43,681 nt of DNA, taken from positions 1 through 43,681 of the forward strand of contig JAGOTN010000002.1 in assembly GCA_018061745.1 (NCBI GenBank), written 5' to 3'. This stretch comes from Minisyncoccota bacterium (GTDB lineage: Bacteria; Patescibacteriota; Minisyncoccia; Phycocordibacterales; JAACPR01). The position numbers were made by a program, and so were the translations under genes. Position 1 is the first letter of the stretch, and the number at the start of each line of letters is the position of its first letter. The notes beneath the pieces were generated by a model. It was not told where the DNA came from and ran no database searches. It was given only the letters and a program-made list of their open reading frames with translations. Of the stretch, positions 1-7,803 are shown one piece after another.

Positions 1-100
1 CATCGAGATCTTTTTTTTGTTTTTCCAGGCGCTCAAATTCAGACACAAAAAATTGAGTCTTCGGGCTTTCCTTATATTTTGTTAAATCAATTTCTTCCAT
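1..100 (-). CDS. prfA: Probable peptide chain release factor 1, N-terminal fragment (cut by window edge)
   Basis: An open frame starts at the ATG at 100-98 and runs off the left edge after 33 codons. It begins MEEIDLTKYKESPKTQ and continues as a charged helical stretch. The N-terminal helical domain of release factor 1 is variable, so the call rests mainly on context: rpmE followed by prfA on the same strand is a common bacterial order. RF1 would read UAA and UAG stop codons at the ribosome. The diagnostic PxT and GGQ motifs lie outside the window. The start is supported by an extended -10 box ending 7 nt upstream of the ATG, with no Shine-Dalgarno sequence. Another helical protein cannot be excluded. 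Confidence 0.45.
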   Translation of the reverse strand, partial: MEEIDLTKYKESPKTQFFVSEFERLEKQKKDLD

Positions 101-107
101 GTTTCTT

Positions 108-116
108 ATTTTATCA
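108..116 (-). promoter_or_regulatory. Extended -10 promoter for the probable prfA
   Basis: On the minus strand this reads TGATAAAAT, an extended -10 (TGn plus TAAAAT), separated by 7 nt from the ATG at 100. Transcription would start at or next to the A of the start codon, giving a leaderless mRNA. No clear -35 box is seen. Confidence 0.55.
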
Positions 117-187
117 GAGTTACGCAATTTAATTCACGAGTTGATTTTGATTAAATAACGAGTTGCTTATTTGAAGTATGTATATTC

Positions 188-283
188 AAAAAGACGAAAC
201 TACTGTGAGTGTGCATCCGCAGGTTTTATATAACGAAGTTATATAAACCGAGGACCGCACACGAAGAGTAGTTTCGTCTTTTT
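188..283. terminator. Long composite hairpin, probable bidirectional terminator after rpmE
   Basis: The outer arms 188-204 and 267-283 form a perfect 17-bp inverted repeat ending in T-runs on both strands, so it can terminate transcription either way. It starts 7 nt after the rpmE stop codon. The 62-nt interior is itself paired: GTGTGC at 209-214 with GCACAC at 257-262, TCC with GGA, and a stem at 222-234 with 238-249 (one extra T) closed by GAA. The whole element is therefore one almost continuous hairpin of about 45 bp, much longer than an ordinary terminator. Confidence 0.7.
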
Positions 284-289
284 AAAAAT

Positions 290-499
290 TTATTTTTTAG
301 CAGCAGCTCTTTTTTTATTGAATTTATCAACTCGTCCAGCTGAATCCAAAATCTTCTCTGTTCCAGTATAAAAAGGATGACAAGAACTACAAATTTCTAC
401 ATCAAGTTTTTCTTTAGTAGAAGGAATACTAAATGTAGCGCCACAAGCACATTTGGCGTTTGAATCTTCGAAAACTTTTGGGTGAATATCTTTTTTCAT
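290..499 (-). CDS. rpmE: 50S ribosomal protein L31
   Basis: This 69-residue protein belongs to the L31 family and sits at the central protuberance of the large ribosomal subunit. It begins MKKDIHPKV, as E. coli L31 does. It carries all four zinc-binding cysteines (C17 and C19 in KCACG, C37 and C40 in CSSCHPFYTG) and ends with the conserved GRVDKFNKK segment, so it is the zinc-binding form. A lysine/alanine-rich tail follows. The start is fixed by homology and by a good promoter (TTGACT, 17 nt, TATATT) whose -10 ends 9 nt before the ATG, leaving at most 2-3 nt of leader. The composite hairpin at 188-283 follows it, and the probable prfA is the next gene on the same strand. Confidence 0.97.
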   Translation of the reverse strand: MKKDIHPKVFEDSNAKCACGATFSIPSTKEKLDVEICSSCHPFYTGTEKILDSAGRVDKFNKKRAAAKK

Positions 500-508
500 A
501 GTCGATAA

Positions 509-537
509 AATATAGCTAATTTATTGATTTTAGTCAA
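509..537 (-). promoter_or_regulatory. rpmE promoter (TTGACT-17-TATATT)
   Basis: On the minus strand, -35 TTGACT (532-537) and -10 TATATT (509-514) are separated by exactly 17 nt, and the ATG lies 9 nt beyond the -10. The -35 overlaps the stop codon of the upstream transglycosylase gene. The mRNA should have almost no leader. This is the best -35/-10 pair in the window. Confidence 0.75.
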
Positions 538-1975
538 CATCAGACAAGAAATCGATTTGTTCTTGGAATCCTGAAGCATGAGAAAGCACTGATGTACCGT
601 AACTTTGTCCTGGTCCACTAGCATAATTATTTCCAGCATAATACTTTGCCGCAGCTGTGTGTTCTGCTGTATAACCCCCATTTGCAGCCCCTAAATCTCT
701 TAAATAAAGCGCTGTAGCTGTGAAAGCGTGTTCTGGGTTCCAAGGGTTTGGTGTTGAAATTCCAAGAGCTGAAGCGATTTTACCCTCATAAGATTTCCAA
801 GTTGTTGGAATAAACTGTGAAGGACCCATTGCTCCTCCCCAACCTCCAACAGAAGCGATTGGACATGAAAGTGGTGTCGTATTGTAATCCAATCCTAATT
901 TAGTTGTAATATCTTTAAAAGTACTTTGATCGTCTCTCCAAGAGCAAGGTGAGGCTGCTCCTGTACATGAATTACCATTTGCAACATAGTTAGCATAATG
1001 AAGTGGACCAGGCATAATTGAAGTGTATTTTTTAGTATCAGGATCTCCTGCTCGGTTACATGTACCAACATTATTTCCTAAATCAGATTCTTGTTTTAAA
1101 ATTGCCAAAATCAAAGCAGGACGAACACCTGTCGCCTTTCCTGCTGTCTGTGCGTATTTCACAGCATCTCCAAAAGAAATACCTGCGGTATCACGCAATC
1201 GGAAAAGTGCAGTTCTTATTTGTGTAGCCCTCGCTCTCTTTTCAGCGAGATAAGATTCTAAAGTTGCCTCTGCTTTTTTCGAATAAGACAATAAATTAGA
1301 TTGATCTTTTTCTTTTGCTTGAACAGTCTTTTTTTGAGACTCAATCTCAGCTTTAACATCTTGTTCTTCGGCTTTTCTTCTTTCTAATTTTGCTTTCTCT
1401 TCTTCGGTTAATCCTCTAATATCACGAATTTCAGTAAACAATTTCTCTAAAGAAGATTGCAAAATATTATACGAATCCATTGTTACAAAAAATTCTGAGA
1501 AATCATTTTGAGATAATATAATTTCCACAAGCGAAGTGTCGTCCAATTCATTTTTTCTTTTTATAAGTTGAGACAAACCTTCTTTTCCTCTTTCTAACTT
1601 TGCATTTAATTGTTTAACTGTTTGATCTCGTAAATTAATATCTCCACTCAATTGTTTAATTTCAATATTTTTTTTATCAATAGATAACTGAGTCTTTTTT
1701 ATTTGAGTTGTTAATTGTGATAACTCAGTTTGAATTGAAGCCGACTGAGCTTTCTGCTGTTGAACAGAACCTTCTAATTGCTTTTCTTCTTCACTAATAC
1801 GAGCATATTCATCACAAAGAGCTTTCGTGTCATTGTCTTCAGGATTTTTACAAACCTCTTCTACAGATTGAGCAAAAAGTAATCTAGCAGCAAAAAAAAG
1901 AAAAACTAAAACTAAAACAAAGAAAACAATGTAACCAATAAAAAATTTTACAAAGTGAACCGACTTTTTACTCAT
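530..1975 (-). CDS. Coiled-coil lytic murein transglycosylase (SLT/MltB-like)
   Basis: This 481-residue envelope protein probably cleaves peptidoglycan glycan strands. Residues 10-34 form one strong hydrophobic segment, a signal anchor or signal peptide. Residues about 55-255 are a long coiled coil of the kind found in EnvC/PcsB-type hydrolase regulators. The C-terminal domain from about 270 resembles the MltB/SLT_2 fold: ILAILKQESDLG contains the presumed catalytic Glu296, and GAMGPSQFIPTTW (381-393) matches the family motif that follows it. Six cysteines (42, 54, 306, 337, 344, 371) could form extracytoplasmic disulfides. The coil plus hydrolase layout suggests a regulated cell-wall enzyme used in division or separation. 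Partner proteins are not visible. A TATAAT box ends 9 nt upstream of the ATG. Confidence 0.85.
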   Translation of the reverse strand: MSKKSVHFVKFFIGYIVFFVLVLVFLFFAARLLFAQSVEEVCKNPEDNDTKALCDEYARISEEEKQLEGSVQQQKAQSASIQTELSQLTTQIKKTQLSIDKKNIEIKQLSGDINLRDQTVKQLNAKLERGKEGLSQLIKRKNELDDTSLVEIILSQNDFSEFFVTMDSYNILQSSLEKLFTEIRDIRGLTEEEKAKLERRKAEEQDVKAEIESQKKTVQAKEKDQSNLLSYSKKAEATLESYLAEKRARATQIRTALFRLRDTAGISFGDAVKYAQTAGKATGVRPALILAILKQESDLGNNVGTCNRAGDPDTKKYTSIMPGPLHYANYVANGNSCTGAASPCSWRDDQSTFKDITTKLGLDYNTTPLSCPIASVGGWGGAMGPSQFIPTTWKSYEGKIASALGISTPNPWNPEHAFTATALYLRDLGAANGGYTAEHTAAAKYYAGNNYASGPGQSYGTSVLSHASGFQEQIDFLSDVD

Positions 1976-1984
1976 AGGTAAACT

Positions 1985-1990
1985 ATTATA
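1985..1990 (-). promoter_or_regulatory. -10 box of the transglycosylase gene
   Basis: A perfect TATAAT on the minus strand ends 9 nt before the ATG at 1975. No convincing -35 is present at 16-18 nt. Near-leaderless transcription is predicted. Confidence 0.5.
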
Positions 1991-2005
1991 CCTAAAAATT
2001 CGAGA

Positions 2006-2638
2006 CTATGCTTCCTCTTTTTCAGAATCAGCTTTCTTTAGTTCACTCTCTGTCTTAACAGCAGTTGGATCGAATTCTACAGCAGGTTCCTCTTCTTCTC
2101 CTCTTTGAGCTTGAACAAGAATAACAACCTCTTCTGGATTTGTTAGAAGTGTAACTCCTGTTGGCATCACAAGGTCTCCAACATTGATTTGAGATTCCAT
2201 ATCTACTAGAGACTCAATTGAAACTTCAATTTCGTGAGGAAGGTCTTTTGGCATAGCTTCAATTTCAATTTCATGAAGAACTTTAACAAGAATACCTCCG
2301 GCTTTTTCTGCTGGTGATTCACCAACGAATTCCAAAGGAACATTAACAGACACTTTTTTACCTTTTTCAATAGCATAGAAATCAGCGTGTAGAACATCTC
2401 CTCTAATAGCTTCTTTTACAACGTCTTGGATAAGAACTTCGTGATCTTCTCCATCTATAGAAAGATTAAGAACTGTTGATTCTCCAGCTTCTTTAAGAGC
2501 TCTCAAGAAAGCCACAGTGTTGATTTTAATAGAAATGGCTTCTTGTTTTGGACCATAAACAACAGCAGGAATAGAACCGCTTTTTCTAAGCGCTTTTGAG
2601 TTTTCTTTTGAGTCTCTTTTATTTGCTTCTAAAATCAT
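2006..2638 (-). CDS. rplY: 50S ribosomal protein L25 (general stress protein CTC form)
   Basis: This 210-residue member of the L25/TL5/CTC family binds 5S rRNA in the large subunit. The N-terminal half (1 to about 95) contains the L25 signatures VVYGPKQEAISIKI and LHADFYAIEKG. The C-terminal half is the CTC extension (VPLEFVGESPAEKAGGIL, then LPHEIEVSIESL and INVGDLVMPTGV). An acidic Glu-rich tail ends the protein. The length fits the long CTC form rather than the short E. coli L25. It has its own promoter (TTGCCA, 16 nt, TATAAT) with the -10 13 nt from the ATG, so a leader of about 6 nt is expected. The adjacent minus-strand genes each have separate promoters. Confidence 0.96.
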   Translation of the reverse strand: MILEANKRDSKENSKALRKSGSIPAVVYGPKQEAISIKINTVAFLRALKEAGESTVLNLSIDGEDHEVLIQDVVKEAIRGDVLHADFYAIEKGKKVSVNVPLEFVGESPAEKAGGILVKVLHEIEIEAMPKDLPHEIEVSIESLVDMESQINVGDLVMPTGVTLLTNPEEVVILVQAQRGEEEEPAVEFDPTAVKTESELKKADSEKEEA

Positions 2639-2651
2639 ATTAGTGGGCTTG

Positions 2652-2679
2652 ATTATACACAGGGATTAAAAATTGGCAA
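2652..2679 (-). promoter_or_regulatory. rplY promoter (TTGCCA-16-TATAAT)
   Basis: On the minus strand, TTGCCA (2674-2679) and TATAAT (2652-2657) are separated by 16 nt. The ATG is 13 nt past the -10, leaving about 6 nt of leader with no ribosome-binding site. Confidence 0.65.
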
Positions 2680-2698
2680 TATTTAAATTTTGAAAAGT

Positions 2699-4354
2699 CT
2701 ACTTTCCCACAATGTGGTTTTTTAAGTATTCCAAAGTCCCTCCAACCTTCTTTCCAGGGTTAAAAATGTTATTGGGATCAAAAATATTCTTTGTTTGTTG
2801 GAAGATTTTATACATTTCATCCCCAAACATTTGTCGCACATACGGTGTTCGAATAATTCCATCATTATGTTCCGCTGTAATAGTACCTCCATATTCAAGA
2901 ACTAATTTGTAAACTTCATCTGATACAAATGGAATTTTTTCTCTTTCAAGCGGATCTTTAAGATTCATTAGAGGAATTATGTGTAAGTTTCCTTCTCCTG
3001 CATGACCTACAATGTTCACGGCGATTTTATGTTTTTTCAGAATTTTAATAATTTTTGGCAGGAATTGTGGAAGTTTTTCAGGAAGAACACAAACATCATC
3101 TATAAAAGGAGCAGTTTGTTTGTCTTTTACTTTTTCACGGAGAAGATTGAAACTCTCTCGACGCATAGTCCAATACTTTTCGGCTTCCTCAATATCTGCA
3201 ATCACACGATAATGCAAAGCTTGACCTTTCAACGCTTCTATAACTGCCTCAACTTTTTTATCTGCTTCTTTTTCTGTAGATTCTGCAATTTCAACTAAAA
3301 CAATTAATTTTGGAAGTCCTCCTAATTTTAGACCGATGATAAATTCTGGCCAAAATTTGAATAAAAATTTGATGAGATTTGTATTTGATTTTTTCGCAAT
3401 TTCCGGCATGAAACGAATTCCCAACTTCAAAGTTGTATCATCAAAAGTTTCCATACTTTGCGCGCCGATAGGTAATAATTTATTTACAGCACTCGGCAAA
3501 TCATCCCAACTTTTCAGAAAAAGTGTCACAAGTCTTTTGTGTTCTTTCAATTCCATTACTCGTATTTCTGCAGATGTCATCAATCCAAGTGTTCCTTGTG
3601 ATCCTGTAAAAAGTTGAGCTAAATCAAATGTTCCAGCTTCTTTATCATAAACATCCCAAAGTGCATATCCCGAACTATTTTTTACAGTTTTTGGTTTCGC
3701 TGATTTTATTAAATCGTAATTTTTATCTATCAATTCAAAAATTTGTCTATAGATTTGACCTTCAAAATCTTGTTGGTTCATTTTATATTCTAATTCTGTC
3801 ATTGAAAGTTTTTTGAAAGTATATTCGCGACCATTTACCAAAACAGCATCGATTTTTTCAACAAAATTTCTCATCTGCCCATAACGCAAACTATTTTCAC
3901 TACCACAATTATTCATAATCATTCCACCAAGAGCAGCTAAGCCTTTTGAAGCAGGATAAACAGGCATTGAAACATGTTCTGGTAAAGTAATTTTTTCGAA
4001 GTCACGATAATAAACTCCAGGTTCAACAATAGCTCTCAATGTTTCTAGATCAACTTCTTGATGTGTGAAATGTTTTGTAAAATCTAAAACTATTCCCTCA
4101 CCTATCGCGCCACCAGACATATCTGTTCCTGCTGATCGTGCTGTGATTGAAAGATTTGGAAATTCTTTTTTGTTTTGAAGAGTAAAATTAACAATTTTTT
4201 CTAAATCTTTTTCATTTTTCGGAAACACAACAACTTGTGGTCGCACTTTAAAAAGACTTGCGTCACGGCTATATTTTTCCAAAGTTTCAGAATCAACAAG
4301 AACTTCACCTTGAATAATTTCTTTTAATCTTTCAGCTAAAATTTTTGATGACAT
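2699..4354 (-). CDS. FAD-binding 2-hydroxyacid dehydrogenase (GlcD/D-lactate dehydrogenase type)
   Basis: This 551-residue flavoprotein belongs to the FAD-linked oxidase family that contains glycolate oxidase GlcD and D-lactate dehydrogenases. The N-terminal FAD domain shows PKNEKDLEKIVNF, ITARSAGTDMSGGAIGEG and ASKGLAALGGMIMNNCGSEN. The C-terminal FAD-oxidase domain carries GHAGEGNLHIIPL (usually GDGNxH, so Asp is Glu here) and the closing TKNIFDPNNIFNPGKK. No GlcE or GlcF partner and no iron-sulfur domain is present. The likely reaction is oxidation of a 2-hydroxyacid such as D-lactate, with an unknown electron acceptor. It begins 1 nt after the aldolase stop codon, so the two genes form an operon. 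The substrate cannot be read from the sequence. Confidence 0.85.
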   Translation of the reverse strand: MSSKILAERLKEIIQGEVLVDSETLEKYSRDASLFKVRPQVVVFPKNEKDLEKIVNFTLQNKKEFPNLSITARSAGTDMSGGAIGEGIVLDFTKHFTHQEVDLETLRAIVEPGVYYRDFEKITLPEHVSMPVYPASKGLAALGGMIMNNCGSENSLRYGQMRNFVEKIDAVLVNGREYTFKKLSMTELEYKMNQQDFEGQIYRQIFELIDKNYDLIKSAKPKTVKNSSGYALWDVYDKEAGTFDLAQLFTGSQGTLGLMTSAEIRVMELKEHKRLVTLFLKSWDDLPSAVNKLLPIGAQSMETFDDTTLKLGIRFMPEIAKKSNTNLIKFLFKFWPEFIIGLKLGGLPKLIVLVEIAESTEKEADKKVEAVIEALKGQALHYRVIADIEEAEKYWTMRRESFNLLREKVKDKQTAPFIDDVCVLPEKLPQFLPKIIKILKKHKIAVNIVGHAGEGNLHIIPLMNLKDPLEREKIPFVSDEVYKLVLEYGGTITAEHNDGIIRTPYVRQMFGDEMYKIFQQTKNIFDPNNIFNPGKKVGGTLEYLKNHIVGK

Positions 4355-4355
4355 T

Positions 4356-5222
4356 TTAATCTAAAAAATTAAATAATTTCAAACGATTAAAAACAACTTC
4401 TTTAATTGCATCTACAGTTGGTTTCATTATTTTATATGGAGCAATTTCTTTTTTATTTTCTTTAAGAGATTTTTTTAGAGCCTCAACGAAAGCTACTCTA
4501 ATTTCAGTATTGATATGTATAGTTGAAATACCTGCTTTGATTGCATTTTCAAAATCCTCATCAGCGATCCCTGAACCTCCGTGCAAAACAAGTGGCACAC
4601 CACAAGCTTTTCTAATTTCAGAAATCCTTTCAATATCTAATTTTGGGTTTCCACCCTTAACCATTCCGTGAATATTTCCAACCGCTGGCGCAAGCAAATC
4701 AACTCCAGTTTCTTTTACAAAATTTTTAGCTTGTTCTGGAGTGGTTAAGAATTTCTCATTAGTCGAAACACCTTCTGGAATTTTATCTAAAAGTTTTGAA
4801 GACTGACCAATATTTCCAAGCTCAGCTTCAACTAAAACATCTCTACCAGAAGCTCGTGCATATCGAACACATTCTCTTGTTGAAATAATATTTTCCTCAG
4901 GTGAAAGTTTTACTCCATCAAAAATTACCGCATCAAATCCAGCATCAATTGCTTTTTTAACTCCTTCAACTGTATAAGTGTGATCTGCATTTAAAAATAC
5001 TGGTTGATTGTATTTTTCGCGATATGCGTGGACTAGCGCCGCCGCCTCGGATATGCCGACAAACTCCCTTTCACCCTCTGAGACTCCTATAATTATCGGC
5101 AGTTTCAATTCTCTCGCGGCGGCGCAAACTCCATGCAAAGCCTCTAAATTTGAAATATTAAAATGTCCAATCGCAATCCCTTTTCTTTCTGCATCAGCAA
5201 TATAATCACGCAATTTATTCAT
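4356..5222 (-). CDS. Class II fructose-bisphosphate aldolase family protein
   Basis: This 288-residue zinc aldolase would cleave fructose or tagatose 1,6-bisphosphate to dihydroxyacetone phosphate and glyceraldehyde 3-phosphate. The TIM-barrel signatures are present: GHFNISNLEALHGV near the start, NADHTYTVEG (catalytic Asp and first zinc His), VEAELGNIG, PAVGNIHGMVKGG and VPLVLHGGSGIADEDF, the last two supplying further zinc histidines, then INTEIRVAF. All expected metal ligands are therefore visible. The length fits the FbaA/GatY/KbaY group, whose members I cannot separate by eye. It is the first gene of a two-gene operon with the FAD-linked oxidase and is divergent from the PfkB-family kinase, which could feed it a sugar bisphosphate (inference). 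Confidence 0.92.
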   Translation of the reverse strand: MNKLRDYIADAERKGIAIGHFNISNLEALHGVCAAARELKLPIIIGVSEGEREFVGISEAAALVHAYREKYNQPVFLNADHTYTVEGVKKAIDAGFDAVIFDGVKLSPEENIISTRECVRYARASGRDVLVEAELGNIGQSSKLLDKIPEGVSTNEKFLTTPEQAKNFVKETGVDLLAPAVGNIHGMVKGGNPKLDIERISEIRKACGVPLVLHGGSGIADEDFENAIKAGISTIHINTEIRVAFVEALKKSLKENKKEIAPYKIMKPTVDAIKEVVFNRLKLFNFLD

Positions 5223-5266
5223 AAAAATATTTTAACATAATAAATAAAATAAAATTTCAAAAAGTT

Positions 5267-5275
5267 TGTTATAAT
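5267..5275 (+). promoter_or_regulatory. Extended -10 promoter of the PfkB-family kinase gene
   Basis: TGTTATAAT is a perfect extended -10. It ends 6 nt before the ATG at 5282, which puts the expected transcription start exactly on the start codon. No Shine-Dalgarno sequence is possible. It lies in the 59-bp divergent region shared with the aldolase operon. Confidence 0.7.
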
Positions 5276-5281
5276 TTTTTC

Positions 5282-6283
5282 ATGAATAATGAAAACAGAA
5301 TCGATTTTTTAGCAATTGGAGATATTGTCACTGATGCTTTTATAGAATTAGAAGATGCATGGATAGAAACAGACAACCCTGAAAAAAATAAAGAGCTTTG
5401 TATGAAATTTGGAGACAAACTTCCATATAAAAATGTAGATATCATTGCAGCTGTTGGAAATAGTCCAAATGCCGCAGTATGCGCACACAGACTTGGTTTA
5501 AAAACAGCACTCCTAACTGATGTTGGTGATGATTTTTTTGGAAATGAACAAATTCAAACTTTAAAATCAAATGGTATCGAGACAAAATTTGTAACACAAC
5601 ACAAAAACCTAGCTTCAAATTATCATTATGTTTTAAGATTCGGTCCAGAGAGAACAATCCTAGTTAAGCACACAGAATTTCCTTACAAATTTCCTAAAAT
5701 TGAACCAGCACCAAGATTTATTTATCTTTCTTCGCTCGGAGAAAACTCCCTTCCATATCACGGTGAAATTGCTCGCTATCTAAAAGAACACCCAGAAACA
5801 AAATTAGCTTTCCAACCTGGAACATTTCAAATGAAATTAGGCAAAGAAACATTGAAAGATTTATATTCACTTTCTTATTTATTTTTCTGCAACAAAGAAG
5901 AAGCGCAGAAAATTTTAGATACAAAGGAATCTGATATAAAAAATCTTTTAAAGATGATGAAAGACATTGGTCCAAAAATCGTAATAATCACTGATGGACC
6001 AAATGGTTCTTATGTTTACGATGGTACTGAATATTGGTTTATTGCAATGTATCCAGATCCATCTCCACCAGTAGACAGAACAGGTGCGGGAGATTCTTTC
6101 TCAAGTACTTTTACATCCGCTATTGCATTAGGAAAGAAAATTCCAGAAGCGCTTTCTTGGGGTCCAATCAATTCAATGTCTGTTGTTCAGTATGTTGGAG
6201 CTCAAAAAGGCCTTCTACACAAAGATAAATTAGAACTGCTTCTACACAACGCTCCAGAAAGTTTTGCACCACAAAAAATTTAA
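5282..6283 (+). CDS. PfkB-family carbohydrate kinase
   Basis: This 333-residue kinase belongs to the ribokinase/PfkB family and transfers phosphate from ATP to a sugar or sugar phosphate. The N-terminal motif IDFLAIGDIVTDAFIEL and the glycine segment around VGNSPNAAVCAHRLGLKTAL are typical. The C-terminal signature DRTGAGDSFSSTF carries the catalytic Asp of the family and the anion hole. Length is normal. The substrate is not determinable: fructose, fructose 6-phosphate, ribose and nucleosides are all possible. Its position divergent from a class II aldolase suggests a role in hexose phosphate metabolism, an inference from context only. Transcription is predicted to be leaderless. Confidence 0.9.
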   Translation: MNNENRIDFLAIGDIVTDAFIELEDAWIETDNPEKNKELCMKFGDKLPYKNVDIIAAVGNSPNAAVCAHRLGLKTALLTDVGDDFFGNEQIQTLKSNGIETKFVTQHKNLASNYHYVLRFGPERTILVKHTEFPYKFPKIEPAPRFIYLSSLGENSLPYHGEIARYLKEHPETKLAFQPGTFQMKLGKETLKDLYSLSYLFFCNKEEAQKILDTKESDIKNLLKMMKDIGPKIVIITDGPNGSYVYDGTEYWFIAMYPDPSPPVDRTGAGDSFSSTFTSAIALGKKIPEALSWGPINSMSVVQYVGAQKGLLHKDKLELLLHNAPESFAPQKI

Positions 6284-6284
6284 A

Positions 6285-6302
6285 AGCTTTTTTAAAAAAG
6301 CT
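6285..6302. repeat. 18-bp perfect palindrome after the PfkB kinase gene
   Basis: AGCTTTTTTAAAAAAGCT is a perfect palindrome starting just after the kinase stop codon. It could form a weak, A/U-rich terminator hairpin, but it lacks a G+C-rich stem. It lies just before the promoter of the next gene. Confidence 0.4.
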
Positions 6303-6310
6303 AGAGAGGA

Positions 6311-6316
6311 TATACT
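6311..6316 (+). promoter_or_regulatory. -10 box of the small membrane protein/pilin operon
   Basis: TATACT ends 8 nt before the ATG at 6325. Near-leaderless transcription is predicted. The nearby GAGAGGA (6304-6310) is too far from the ATG and lies upstream of the predicted transcript start, so it is not a ribosome-binding site. Confidence 0.5.
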
Positions 6317-6324
6317 ATTGTTAT

Positions 6325-6642
6325 ATGACAAACGAAGATATTCAATTTGACGAAGAATATGGTGACTCAAAATTCCATATCCGTTCAAGAAAATTACTAG
6401 GAGAACCAACAACTCCTGCAATGGTCAATTTTTTATTGAGTAAAAAAATTGCAAAAAATGAAAAGCAAGCATTGATAATTTTAGGTTGTGTTATTGCTGT
6501 TTTTTTAAGTTTAAGTATTTATATTATTGATAAATCAATAAACAAAGATGAAGAATTAATTATAATAAACAAATATGGTCAACAGATTCCTTTCGATGAT
6601 TACGTTGAAATGATAAATAAAGGAGTTGAACCAATAAGATAA
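6325..6642 (+). CDS. Small single-span membrane protein next to a pilin gene
   Basis: This 105-residue protein is not recognised. It has an acidic N-terminus (MTNEDIQFDEEYGDSKF), a basic stretch, one strong transmembrane segment at about 50-68 (IILGCVIAVFLSLSIYII) and a short charged C-terminal tail. By the positive-inside rule the basic region before the span suggests a cytoplasmic N-terminus. It ends 1 nt before the type IV pilin gene starts, so the two are very probably co-transcribed. A role in pilin handling or export is possible, but nothing in the sequence proves it. Confidence 0.75.
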   Translation: MTNEDIQFDEEYGDSKFHIRSRKLLGEPTTPAMVNFLLSKKIAKNEKQALIILGCVIAVFLSLSIYIIDKSINKDEELIIINKYGQQIPFDDYVEMINKGVEPIR

Positions 6643-6643
6643 T

Positions 6644-7177
6644 ATGCAAAAAATAAACACAAAAAAAGGTTTTACTTTAATCGAGCTAATGGTAGTGGTT
6701 TCTATTATTGCATTACTGTCGGCTATTGTTGTCGCAGGATTAACTGACGCAAAAGGTGGCGCAAAAAATAGTAAAAGAAATGAATTAGCAAGACAATATG
6801 TAATAGCTCTTGGTTTATATTTTGGAGAACACGGAAATTATCCTGGAGACAGTACAGACATGGTTTGTTTAGGAACTGGTTACCCAGGTAATTCTTGTTA
6901 CATCTTAGGCTCACACAATCAAAACGTTAATATAAACAATGCAATTTCTGAATTCGCTCCTGGCACACCACCAAGTCTAGATAAAACAGTTTCTGGTGGT
7001 AATGAATTTTTTGGAATTGAATACAACTGTACAGATACTAGTTGTGAAAATTACGAAATGAGATGGATTGTAGAAGGTAACGGAAATGCAGCAAATTGTT
7101 TTGGAGGTGCAACTAAAACTTTCATAAACTTAAGTCAAACACTTGCAACTTGTACATTTGCAACAGAAGAAATCTAA
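6644..7177 (+). CDS. Type IV pilin-like prepilin (PilE/PulG type)
   Basis: This 177-residue protein begins with a class III signal peptide. The short basic leader MQKINTKKG is followed by FTLIELMVVVSIIALLSAIV, giving a prepilin peptidase site between Gly9 and Phe10 and the conserved Glu5 of the mature protein. The hydrophobic helix anchors the subunit before assembly and packs the fibre core. The globular part contains several cysteines (CLGTGYPGNSC, CTDTSC, CFGG and one near the C-terminus) that may form disulfides. It could be a major or minor pilin of the machinery encoded at 23-30 kb. Its stop codon overlaps that of the convergent kinase-like gene. Confidence 0.92.
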   Translation: MQKINTKKGFTLIELMVVVSIIALLSAIVVAGLTDAKGGAKNSKRNELARQYVIALGLYFGEHGNYPGDSTDMVCLGTGYPGNSCYILGSHNQNVNINNAISEFAPGTPPSLDKTVSGGNEFFGIEYNCTDTSCENYEMRWIVEGNGNAANCFGGATKTFINLSQTLATCTFATEEI

Positions 7178-7803
7178 ATAGAAGTAACTAATCTAATAGT
7201 AATAGTTTGAAGATTATCTTTTTTATTAAAAGAAATTTTGTTTTTGGATTTTTTTATAAATAATTCCGCCAATTCATACCCAGGTGTTTCCGAGATTTTT
7301 GTTTGATTTTTTTGATCAAATACAACTTTAAATATTATCAAAATATCTCCTCCTTCTTTTTTTATAAAAACATCAATATTCCCTTTCTCTAGAGACAGTA
7401 ATATTTCTTGAGTCAGACTAGATAAAGCGTGAATAAAAAACTTTTTATTTGTTATTACATTGCTGGTACTTTGCCCAGATAAAGTAAAGTTTATCTTTCT
7501 TGTTTTTGCCAAACGAATAAATTTACCCAAAGCATCATAAGTTGTGGTAGTCACAGGCATTGATTCTAATTTTACTTTTTGTTTTTTATTTTCAATTTCA
7601 AAAGCAAGCAATAAAGATTGCACCGTTGTCATAATTCTTTCTGCAGATCTTTCAATTTTATTAATATTTTGAATATCTGTGTTTTGCAAAGAAGAGGAAT
7701 TTTTTAATATTGCAGAATATCCTTGAATAAAAGTTACTGGAGTTAAAATTTCTTTTTCCAATTTATTTAAAAGTTCTATTTCTTTTTTATTTTTTCTAAT
7801 CAT
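7174..7803 (-). CDS. Degenerate histidine kinase-like protein (phosphoacceptor His missing)
   Basis: This 209-residue protein looks like the transmitter part of a sensor kinase without any sensor domain. Residues 14-30 (LEKEILTPVTFIQGYSAIL) align with the HisKA core usually read as SHELRTPLTSIKGY, but the phosphorylatable His is Lys17. The C-terminal half has the spacing of an HATPase domain, but the N-box asparagine and the glycine-rich G boxes are not recognisable. It is therefore probably catalytically dead, acting perhaps as a binding or scaffold protein. Its start overlaps the transketolase stop by 8 bp, suggesting translational coupling. A lone receiver protein lies at 25309-25710, but a partnership is not shown. 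Confidence 0.65.
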   Translation of the reverse strand: MIRKNKKEIELLNKLEKEILTPVTFIQGYSAILKNSSSLQNTDIQNINKIERSAERIMTTVQSLLLAFEIENKKQKVKLESMPVTTTTYDALGKFIRLAKTRKINFTLSGQSTSNVITNKKFFIHALSSLTQEILLSLEKGNIDVFIKKEGGDILIIFKVVFDQKNQTKISETPGYELAELFIKKSKNKISFNKKDNLQTITIRLVTSI

